A DNA stretch of 57,933 bases, taken from contig MU266511.1 in the NCBI GenBank assembly GCA_021014945.1, forward strand, positions 1 to 57,933, written 5' to 3'. The notes under the pieces are model-generated. The model was given only the letters and a program-made list of their open reading frames with translations, was not told the DNA's origin and did not search any database. This document shows, one piece after another, positions 46,241 through 56,224 of the stretch. The stretch comes from Leucogyrophana mollusca (taxonomy: Eukaryota; Basidiomycota; Agaricomycetes; Boletales). Numbering within the stretch: position 1 is the stretch's first letter; each line of letters starts with the position of its first letter. A program made the position numbers and the translations under genes.

Positions 46241-48323
46241 TCACGTCGTCTGAGCTTTCCGTTTCTTTTCCTTCTGTATCCTCCGCCGCTTTTCTTCAAG
46301 GTCGGCATGCTAAAAGGGGTATCAGTGCACTGGTTTGGCGTGAGGTTGGCCATCAAGACTGACCTCGGCTGCGCGTTTCCTTTCCCCGTGCTTCATCCGT
46401 TCGTACAGCTTTCTCTGCCGATTGCTCATCAGCATCTTGTTCATGTCTTGCTCTCCATCGCCTTCGGCGCGTGTATCCGAGGATTTTTGTTTCTGCTGTG
46501 ACTTCTTGACCTCCCTCTCGAATGCTCCGTAATCCATGCCAGCAGCTTCTGCGGTCAGCTCTGCGGCGCGCAGCGTATCGGGATCGTCAGCGACAATGAC
46601 TGTTGTTGCGACCCGAGCAACCCCCGAGGTTGAAGTATTCTCGTCCTCGTCACCCTCTCCTCCGGCATCCGACTCTTCCTCTTGTTCGCTTTCCTCTCCG
46701 TTGGCCATAATATCTCCTCCACTGAGCCCGATCGTTGGATCGTATGCTCCTTCGCGCTCGCCAAAGGGGGATAGGTGAGGGGGTAGCGTCGCCCCTTGGG
46801 CGTACAGGTCCTCCAATAGAATCTTCCCCGCATTTATACAGTCTGCAACCCATTGAGGTTGCACGTATTTCCTTCTCAACCTCCGTTCCCGTTCTTCCGT
46901 GGTTTCATTTGGCTTCACCACAAGGGGTCTATCTATTATGACGTGTGTGATGGATTCGTCCGTCTCAAGCAGAGGCGAACCACTGCCAGACGACGCAGGC
47001 CACCCAATTCGTCCGCCGAAAGAGCGAACAAGGAATTCAAAGACTGGTCGCGACGTCTCACGAGAAAGGAAGAAGGTATACGGTGCGAAAAGTTTGGTGG
47101 AATTTGGCAGAGGCACCGCGGAAAGAGAGTGAAGGGTAGGTAGCGCCGCCACGGTATTTGGTTCAGACGTTGATGGATGGGCAACGAACTCTTCATCAGC
47201 ATCGGCAGAAATTTGGTCCTCGTAATCAACGTCCATCTCGTTCTCGCGGTCGACCGCCGCCGAGTCGGCTGCGATGTTCTTTATCGTCTGCCTGACTTCT
47301 TTGCTCGAAACCTTTTTGGCTGAATTCGCCGGCTTTGTTACTGACGTGGGAACACTGCGGTCCGTTTCTTGGAGATTAAAAGCGCCAACCCCAGCTCCCG
47401 ATTCGTCCTTGCTTGTGTCCAAAGGGGGAGGGTAAACAAGCCCAGCATCGGTGTACAGCTTGAAAAAAACGAATCCTAAGAGAGTTTGATATAACTCCAA
47501 GAAAGTGAGCATGACGCGGACATCCACATCTGAAGGTATCTGCGAATAACGTTTAGAAAAGCTGTTTTGGAGCGAATCGCAGGATAGGCGTACATTTTGA
47601 GTGAACTGATAAGGAACAAGCCATGTAACAGTCTGTTCCATGACCTCCGCTTGATAGTATATGCCTTTGATCGAGAGGAATACTTTGCTAAGTGAGTGCG
47701 AATGCATGACATAGAGCTGCCACTCGGCGGCCAGCCGTGCACAGTTGGCGATGAGTGAGGACGAAACTCGAAGATTTGACGGCAGCGAAGCGAAGAGGAA
47801 GATCATACACAGCGCATCATCGATGTCTCGTACAGCATCGACAAAGGTTGGATATCTGCATGTGCAGTAAGCTCGGATGGTCTTGCCGACGTCCGTGACA
47901 CTCACCTCTCTTTGATGATATGGTCCAGGCGGTAAGTAGGCTTGGTTTCTTCTAGGTTCTTGGCCGTACTCCATTCGCCTCTCCCCAGTGCCCGGGATAT
48001 TTTCTTCGCAAAGGCTTTGTGTTCCCGGAGTTTCTTTAGAACAGGTTCATGAGCGAGGTATGCGATGTCTTTGGCGTAGTAGAATGACGTGGGGGCGGTC
48101 GAGCCTTTGTTCGCCTTCTTTTTATTGCGTGGCTCGCGAGGAAATATCCCTGGTCGCTACGAGATGAATCATGCAGTCAAGGAGTAATGTACTGATCTTT
48201 ACCTTTGAGTATGCATAACCGACGGAAATCAGCCAGAGAGCACTGTAGTTTTTTCACGGCAGAGGAACGGGTGACATAGGCCTTTGCCGCGCCTGCCTTT
48301 CCCTTTTGTTTTAAACGACCCAT
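46241..48323 (-). CDS. Pescadillo homologue (Nop7), PeBoW ribosome biogenesis factor
   Basis: Exons on the minus strand: 48323-48203, 48149-47906, 47855-47594, 47539-46364 and 46309-46241; 623 aa. The Pescadillo N-terminus is clear: [41 protein letters not shown] and [19 protein letters not shown], then [21 protein letters not shown] domain lies at about 360-470 ([40 protein letters not shown]). An acidic linker and the [16 protein letters not shown] block complete it, with a basic tail from the last exon. Nop7 acts with Erb1 and Ytm1 in processing of 27S pre-rRNA and 60S assembly in the nucleolus. The long minus-strand frame 46322-47974 is open straight through two introns, so the splices were set by the family motifs. 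Confidence 0.92.
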
Positions 48324-48457
48324 AGTGGATAAAAGAGCAGCGTGAAAGGATCGAGTTATGCGTTTATCTTGAGTGCATAAAAATCTAGTGGCGGTAACTT
48401 TCCATCGTGTTTGGCGCCGCAAACAAGTCACTGAATTCCCCTCCTCCAGACCACAAC
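48324..48457. promoter_or_regulatory. 134-bp divergent promoter, Pescadillo / SmD2
   Basis: The start codons of two divergent housekeeping genes lie only 134 bp apart, so one short region must hold both promoters and both 5' leaders. No TATA box is seen. Confidence 0.7.
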
Positions 48458-49068
48458 ATGAGGTAGGATTTCCTGCTGATTTCCACGTATTCTTCCTAGT
48501 ACTAATCTCTGATCGCAGTCAATATGTACATGTACCAAAATCTGAGCTCGACGAAGCTCAGCTGCGCCAGCTGGAAGAGCACGAAATCAGTCAAGGCCCT
48601 CTGTCAGTCCTACAGCAGGCCGTTCGGAATCATGCACAAGTCCTTATCTCACTGAGGAATAACAAGAAGCTGTTGGCGCGCGTCAAGGCTTTTGACAGAC
48701 ATAGCAATATGGTGCGTCTCCTTACATCCTTTACCCACCACTGTTGACGGGGGAGTTTGTCACATAGGTTCTCGAAAATGTGAAGGAGGTGTGTCTTCTT
48801 TCCCCTTCGCAGCAGATCGTCTCCCTGATCTTTTCTCTTAGATGTGGACCGAGGTTCCAAAGGGTAAGAACAAAAAGCCTGTGAACAAAGATCGGTTCAT
48901 CAGCAAAATGTTTCTACGGTGAGTTTCTCGGTTGTTTAGAGGTTGTCCGCTCATCTTACTTGGGTGTCATAGTGGCGACTCGGTAATTTTGAGTGAGCCA
49001 CACACGCCACCATTTTGAGCTACTTTGTCTGACTAGTTTGCGTGACAGTTCTGCGCAACCAGGCTTGA
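48458..49068 (+). CDS. Spliceosomal Sm protein D2
   Basis: Exons 48458-48462, 48519-48711, 48768-48788, 48842-48918, 48973-48992 and 49049-49068; 111 aa. The Sm fold is complete: [53 protein letters not shown] and [15 protein letters not shown], ending ILRNQA. SmD2 is part of the heptameric ring on U1, U2, U4 and U5 snRNAs. The gene has a 5-nt first exon (ATG plus AG), and two 20-nt 3' exons are needed to restore the family end; reading past the donor at 48993 would instead give a non-family tail. Length fits SmD2 (about 110-118 aa). Confidence 0.9.
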
Positions 49069-49342
49069 GAGTCGCATTGGGGAAATTTGCACCCGCTTTT
49101 CGAAACACCCCACCCATTCCAACCAAAACAATTTGATCGGCAGCATGTGTCCGCCTTTCTTGGTCTACTTTCTCCATATAAGCCAGGAAAATGTCGGCAA
49201 AGCGAGCAGGCCGACCGCTCCATCAACAATCATCTGCCACTAGCGAGAGTGCTGGCGTACATCGGCGCAGTGTTTCGTGTGTGTATGGAATCTGTAATAT
49301 CAATCAATTGGCGGTATCTTCGTCGTTTAGATCTTTCAGTTC
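49069..49342. other. Spacer after SmD2
   Basis: No gene is recognised here. Open frames on both strands (for example 49087-49437) overlap the end of the decayed RdRP gene and have no motif. Confidence 0.4.
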
Positions 49343-50770
49343 ATTTCATCCTTGATTTCCTTCAGAGCGTCGAAGATTGCTCCCAGCACAATCCAGCTGA
49401 AGCTCGCTGCTCCAGATATGACCTTCCACGCTATTGACAATCTCCACGCTACCCAAAGAAGGCCCGGGCATTCAAGCCATTCATCGCCCCTAAGTTCTTC
49501 TCGAACACGTATAACATGCCCGGTTGTTTGCTACTTCACCTTCGACATCAGAACTGTCTGTCAGCGCGGCGACGATGTGAACATTGTACCGCAATAGTTC
49601 TAATCACCACTTCTCCTTTGCTGACCATGGCGGTCCGGTGATATATGACAGCGCGTGAGCTGCGCAGGTTGCTCTAAGCTCCGGTACATATCTAAGGTGC
49701 CCACGGCGACAGACTGATCCCTCTTGTAGCATGTGTTCGTTGGTATGAAGGCGGCAATGCACTGCTCAATATCTGCCTACACCAAATCAGGGGTCGGATT
49801 GTCCTCTGGATGGAGGGCTGTAACGAAACATTTGATCACCGGCTCGCCCACCTCGAGCATGTCCTTGTGTCCGATCCGGGATACCCGGTCAACCGCGCAC
49901 AAGGCTGGCAACTTGACGGCGCGGAACAGTTCCACAAAGGCTGGGCTACTCTTGTAGTAACCATTGTTCGTATTGGCTGACTATGACATTTCGAATACGC
50001 TCCAGTCTGGTTTCTTACCCTTGGGGTCGAATGATCTTTTCCAACGGGAGCCAGACTACGACAGATAAACGGACATCGCTTGAAATAAGTCCATGATGAA
50101 CCAGGCAAGGACCACCATGACCGTTGTGCTGGGACGGTCCAGAGACATCTTCCTAGCTTGAATATATGGTGCTGGTTCGCATATACCTTTTGACTTGAAA
50201 GAGGGTATGTCGCGTAAGGGGATAACGCTGTATTCATCTCCATCCAAGTCCCCATCACCGAGACATGAAGGCAATGGCTGGGTGCCTACCACGAAGTTCA
50301 TCAGAACGAGTTCTCACACAGCCAGGCTTACCAGCGCATGCACTCGCCTCGGGCAGAGAACACAACCACGTTGGTGGGGGGCCTTATTGCCCGAGGGGAT
50401 CCTGCAGGTGGCAGTCCAATGACGTGAACCACTTGGACGTCACCGGGATGTATTGTAGGCGAGCGGGAGACGAGCACTGAGCCCCCCAGCTACACCGAAG
50501 TGGATTGATCTGGATGTTTGACGCAGGCTTTAGTACTTTATGAATGTCGGCGACTCCGACCAGCGTATATGCCCCGGGAACAGGGATGCGAGCATAATGA
50601 TTGAGCGCTCGAAATATGTGGTGGACAGCATATTCCATCGTCCGACGGTAAATACCATATGATGCGGTAACTCCTAGTCTGCTGGACCGAGCTAGTCTCC
50701 CGTAGGTAGACCAGGGTTTCCAATGAAGATAGTCGTTCCTTCTCAAAAGGACTGAGCGGGTCAACCGAAA
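49343..50770 (-). pseudogene. Decayed cellular RNA-dependent RNA polymerase (RDR/QDE-1 type)
   Basis: Scattered minus-strand pieces in several frames line up with the eukaryotic RdRP used in RNA silencing. In protein order they are: ARIPVPGAYTLVGVADIHKV (about 50590-50530), SRSPTIHPGDVQVVHVIG and NVVVFSARGE (about 50480-50350), SCLGDGDLDGDEYSVIPL with the catalytic DLDGD (about 50270-50220), ARKMSLDRPST, KKPDWSVFEM (about 50030-50000), YYKSSPAFVELFRAVKLPA, and AASFSWIVLGAIFDALKEI (about 49415-49345). Stops and frame changes separate them, and the block that normally follows the catalytic loop is missing. Further remnants may reach 51915. The gene is therefore judged non-functional. It is the cellular type, not a viral polymerase. 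Confidence 0.72.
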
Positions 50771-52092
50771 AGATGTGCCGAACCCCCGAACTCCGATGAG
50801 GTGCGTGGCTCGCTGGGAGGTACTTGGTAGATTCCTGGACCTGATGTATCTAGATTAGTCATAAACACTTCCATGCCCATGAAGGATCAGACCATTAAGT
50901 TCTCGAAACACGACAACAAAGTCGAGAGCAGACCTGCATGTCGTCAAACCGAACAGAGATCTTCGGACGCCAGAGGAAATATGTAACGTAGATATCAAAA
51001 GATAGTTTCCCGAGGAGATCGAACTTGCTTGCTTGCGATGATCAACGCGTCAGGCTTGTGCGGAAGACAAAGTCGTTGGATGTTCATTCGCAAGGGAGGC
51101 TCATATGGCACGTGACCATTGCTTGCCCTTCTGAATTCACTATGCACCGGGATGGGACCTTGAGGCCTTGGAGGCTGGCCACGGTCAACCTTTAACTTCA
51201 GAGGATCGCCAGTCTGCCAAGAGCACACCGATTTGCGCGTGGAGGAAATAGTACAGTGGTTATTGCATGGTTACTTCCCAGAACTGGTAGGCGGATTGCA
51301 GGAGGACCAAAGCTCTCTCCATCGGCGTCCTCAAATATGTGATTCGGATTGTCCAAGGCGACACAATGGGGCTACCAAGAGTAACAGCCTGTTTGTGTGA
51401 CATTTCAAGCAAGCGCATATGGCCCTTCGAGCTACCACTCGCCTTCTATCGAGGTAATGGCCCTTTCTGGGTGTCACTTGACTAAAGGGCACCACGTTAG
51501 GTTTTAAAAATGCATCGGTCTGAAGGGAGCAAAACATTCCTCGATATCCTCAATATCGATGTTCCTCGGTCAACGACGAGCTGGTCCTTGCGAAGAAGGG
51601 AAAATCTGCCTTATTTCTCTGCGGCCAGCAGTAAGTTTATCTTCAATGGTGGCCTGGTAATGATTTTAGTACATTTACGAAAACAGTTGGCTGGCACCAT
51701 ACCACATCGGTAAGGTGTCTATTGCGCTCGATTTCGCTGCGAAACCAAGCGATGGTCTCCGACCTGGTCTGTGGGTCAGGCAAGGCTTCACGTCTGTGAC
51801 AGGAAGTGTACGAATGAAATAGCAAGGGCTTACAGCGGGATGCCCTTATGGCATAACGATAGAGATTGAGAACTCTTTTCTGCAGAATGAAGAATTTGAG
51901 GCCAAAGTCTGGCATGGGTTGAAGCTTTACTAGTAGTCAATTAGCGGAGGTCGACCGTCTGTGGCTGGGGGTACCCAGGGCCGGTTCCAGTGTCCCACTG
52001 TTTTGCTTCAAGTCCGCGTGCTGCCCTTGCAATTAGGACGACATTTTCTGCTCACAACCGCTCGCCTTTCTTAAAACAATTAACAGTATACG
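50771..52092. other. Probable 5' remnants of the RdRP pseudogene and spacer
   Basis: Minus-strand frames at 50995-51228, 51331-51537 and 51643-51915 are consistent with decayed N-terminal coding sequence, but no motif is clear enough to assign. The plus strand holds the promoter of the gene at 52093 in its last part. Confidence 0.35.
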
Positions 52093-55000
52093 ATGTCTGT
52101 CGTAGAGCCTCAGATGGCACCCCCAGATTCACTCCCCGTAGAAAACGGTCCAGTGGACAGCATCACTGACGCCCTGGCCAAGGTCGCTATACAGCCAGAT
52201 GATCCATCCTCAGAATCCGCTCGCGATATTGACCGCCAAAAAAACGACCCTAAAAGTCGCCCTTTAGTGATATACACCCGTCCTCAGCTCCTTTACCTCC
52301 ACAAATCACCCCTCGTGAAGCTACCCGCAGGCATGCCAGCCCTCAAAGATTGGTTTGGGTCAGTTTCACCAACGCATCACTTCGAATGCTTGCTCATACA
52401 CATTTGGATTCTCAGTGCTGAAAGCGAATCTGCCAACGCAAAGAAGGATACGGATACGCAACCGTCCCCAAATAATGCTCGAGACCGACGGTGAGGGCGC
52501 CCGCGTTTGGGATGCCAATGTCGTATTGACTATTTTTAATACTTTCTATGTATCAGATTTCGTCGCGACGCAGATGAAGGTGGTGCGTCCCAGTTTTGAG
52601 GTATTAGGGTAGTGTAGATGTCTGATGAATGTCATTTTCAGAAACCCCCAGTCGACCCTCATTCCGTGGGACGACCATCACACAACCGTCGCAAATGGGC
52701 AACTTTAAACACCAGTCTATTCGCGCAGCAGATCGTGATCGTGACAAAGAAGCGGACAGAGAGCAAGAGCGTGATACCAGAGTTAAAGAGGGCCAGGAAC
52801 GGCTTCGCAATGTAAGGTTGTTTTACCGTCTCTCTATCGCAATGCTCATCTACTCACCGCGCAGCTGTCTGATAAATACGACCGTGACCGGCGTGCCCTT
52901 TCCTCGGGTGTGGCTCAGCTTCGAGGCAAAGATAGAGACACGGCTCCCCATCTCGCGGCGGGCACGTCCTCGAGGATAATCTCCCAAGGTCAGGCTGCCG
53001 CTGTGCGTCAGGCAGATGCAAGGGATCAGTCCAAGAGGAAAGACGGCGAGATAAGCGAAGATTGGAGAAGAGGTGAAGTCGTCCTCATTCCAGGCAGAGT
53101 TAAATGCTAACAGATCGATTTTGTAGGCTCAGAGCCCGCTCGCACCGGTAGGGGAGAGCGTAAGTGTACTGCCAACGTCAGGCAAAGTTAGCGTCTTACC
53201 TTTCGAATAGGCTCTGACAACCTTCGCCGTGACCGTGAAGACCGTGAGCGTCCTCGCTCAGGAGTTCGTGATTCGTCTAGACCAAGACGAGACGGGTCAG
53301 TATCAAGGCGCGATCGGGACCGTGGCGAGGACAGGGAACGAGAGAGGGACCGCGATCGTCGAGACGACTCTGGTAGAGACGGTCACAGTTACCGCCGTGA
53401 CAGGGACGATCCCGTTTCACGTGACAGGGACATCGACAAGGATTCTGAGGTAGACGACCCTCGGCGCTGGAGAGACGACGGCAAGCGAGACGAGCGAATG
53501 GCAGCGCGACGTGATAGAGAGCACCGCGACAGAGATCGAGATCGAGACCTCCGGGACCGTCCTCGCGATAGAGCGCCTCAAGCACCCTCCTGGGAGGGCA
53601 GCGACCGCCAAGAACGCCGCTGGACGCCTGCGGAAGAGCGAGATGGTCGGAACAAGCGCAACACTGGTCGTGACCGGAGGGGTGCTGGCGGTGATGACAC
53701 TAAGGACGACCGGAGGGAGCGGGAGCGAGAGAAGGAACCTGCCTGGATGGACACATACATTCCCAGCGACTCCAGCGGTGGATTCCTCAGCGCTCCGAGG
53801 GCTGGCGGAGACCTAGATGGTATTCAAGCTTTCAAGAAGGAGCTGAAGGAGAAGGAGCAAAAGGAGCAAACCACTGCAGGCAACGATAGTGAGCGACTGG
53901 AGGAACCGAAAGTGAAGGATGCTGTGATGCGTGGCCAGGAAGCAGCTTCTGGCAGTCCGCTCGATGAGATTCAGCTTTTCAAGTTGATGATGAAGAGAGA
54001 GGAAGAAAAAAAGCGAGCCGATCCCCCTCTTGTCGGGGCTGTGGCTACTTCTTTGCAGGCTACAGGACAGATTTCCCCCGAAAGCGTATCAGAGTTTCGA
54101 GAAGCAAATAGCCCCAAAGGTACAGTTCGTGCTGGAAAGTGTACAGTCGAATCTCACGCACCCAATAGATCGTCCGGTGTTATCCAATCCACCTCCGTCA
54201 AGTTCACCTGCTCCTCGTAGTATCCATGATCAAGCTCCCCGTCTTACACCACGAGCTAGCTCATCCCTACATGCACCGCCATCTCCTTCAAGGCAATTGG
54301 ACTTGCCTACCCAGTCACTCTCCGATGGAACTCAGGCTCTTCTGTCGATACTCTCGTCTTCATCCTCTCCTGGCCTTAACGGGCCTAACACCTCGCGACC
54401 CGCAGACTCGGACACCTCCTTCGAGAAACTAAAACCGTCTGGGTCACGGTTCTTCCCGAATCCTATCGCCTCTGACTTACCTGCCCCTCAGGCCTCGATG
54501 AAACCCTCGATGGAGGCCATTGTCGCGTCTTCGCAAACGTCGACACAGAATAATCCCCCCGCAGGCTCTCGACTACTCGCATTTGCCTCTCGTGCACCTC
54601 ACATCACGGATAACTCCCAAATCATTGCCCCCGGTCCCACCTCTGTGCAGATGCATCCATCTATTCAGCACAAGAACGGAGTGCTGGCCTCAAGTTTGGG
54701 CGGTGTGCAGAACGGAGGTATCACGATGTTTACACATGGAGACAATCCAGTCGCTTCTTCATCCTCCATCTCCGACAACCTGCGCTCTCCGCGAAATTTC
54801 TCTCCTCTGGACGAAGTGCGCGATCGAGCGGCAATTGCAGCTTCTTCTGAAGCCTTCCGTCGAGGCTCTGCCGCTCTATCTGGAGAACGTAACTCGTTCT
54901 TAATGGAGCAGGCTGCTTCCAACGATACAGGACTGCATGGTGGTATCCCGAACAACAATCCAGGAACTGCTTACGATGCTGGTGGATCGGGAGTCGCTAC

Positions 55001-56224
55001 AGCTAAGGGGAGTCGTTTCGCAAAGTTCTTCGACGGCAAAGGGAGAGATACTCCTGCCGCCAACAAAGGACCCGGTGGTGGATTAGGGCCGTCTCTCGGA
55101 CACCCGGGGTCGAGGCAGGAATTGGGCAACTTCACTGGCATGTCGGGGAATAACCCTGACACCCGAGCTATGGAAGATATCTTTGCTATGCTTAGCAATT
55201 CCGCTCATGTAAGTTTATACCGCGTTGATTCGCATACCCTGGCTTACCTCCGGTGTACCAGGGCCAGAGATTAGGCTCGGCTGCCGAAACGCCCGGAGTT
55301 GACGTGGGCCATTTCAATCCTGCTTCAAATTCATTACAGGCCTTACAAAACGCACAACTCCATCACCCTCATCACCACCACCACCAACTTGTGCAGGGTA
55401 ATGGGCGGCTAGATGCACTGTACGAGAGTCGCTTGGACGACAGAAATTTTGTGCCCGATGGGATGGTTCCGGGTTTACGATCTGCCCCTCCTCCTCGCAG
55501 CAGGCAGAACAGTGCCATGTTCACCGACGGTTCAGATGAAATGCAGTTCAATGGACCACGTGTTCAATCCCAGATGTACTCCGGTCCTGTTCCATCCATG
55601 TACCCGCAGCAAGCTGGACTAGGACGCAATGGCGGCGTACCGCCACAGCCGCCGCATTTCCGTGGTGGTCCTTCCCCAAGCTCCCTACAAGGCCCACCGC
55701 AGCGCCTTCCACCCGGGCTGGCCAACCTTGGCGGACGCCCACCACATGAACCTGCGCAGTTCATCTCCCCACCGATCGGGATTCCTTCCAGTGGCTTGCA
55801 CGGCCTCCCACACGGGAATGGCGCATCTCAACAACAATCGTTTAACAACTATGCGCAGGGCAACATTGGATTTGGAGGGGGACCTCAAATGCGAATGCCG
55901 CACCCTGGAGCCCACCAGTTGCAGAATGTACTGGGACACAATGCCTTGCAAGGGCCCGGTCATTACGGCAACTTGACCCCCGCTCAAGTTCAACTCCTCG
56001 GCATGAATGGGGGTGCAGGCGTCCCAGGCGGCCTTCGCGGGCCTGGCGGAGGGTACACACAGCAAGGCCCTCAGATGCAGCTGCCTGTCCATGCGATGAG
56101 ACAGCAGCAATTGCCGCCCCATCTAGCATCCCTTCATTATCAACAGCAGGGCCTCCCTGGTGCCAACACCCAGCCGGCTCATGATTTAATGGCTTTGTTG
56201 ATGAACGGGGGGCGAAGGGAGTAA
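52093..56224 (+). CDS. RD/RE-rich protein, putative eIF4E-binding (4E-T/Eap1-like)
   Basis: Exons 52093-52358, 52416-52490, 52557-52582, 52642-52811, 52865-53072, 53127-53159, 53211-54085, 54147-55208 and 55262-56224; about 1225 aa. Near residue 60 is VIYTRPQLLYLHKS, which contains Y-X4-L-L, the eIF4E-binding consensus. Residues about 260-470 are dense in Arg-Asp and Arg-Glu pairs, as in RNA-associated proteins. Conserved-looking blocks follow: PAWMDTYIPSDSSGGFL, DGIQAFKKELKEKEQ and SPLDEIQLFKLMMKREEEKK. The C-terminal 700 residues are Pro/Gly/Gln-rich, ending HDLMALLMNGGRRE. This layout resembles 4E-T/Eap1-type translational repressors, but no domain proves it. The intron at 54086-54146 could alternatively end at 54125. 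Confidence 0.6.

Noticed and set aside
46322..47974. Single-exon reading of Pescadillo from the continuous minus-strand frame
   Set aside because: It would include sequence from two introns that is unlike the family; splicing restores the KERYPTFV and TQNIPSDV junctions.
48993..49018. SmD2 C-terminus SEPHTPPF read through the last donor
   Set aside because: Splicing GTGAGC at 48993 to the AG at 49048 gives ILRNQA, the family end.
49343..50770. The RdRP-like region as a viral element
   Set aside because: The DLDGD catalytic loop with the HPGDVQVVH context is that of cellular RNA-silencing polymerases, not RNA virus polymerases.
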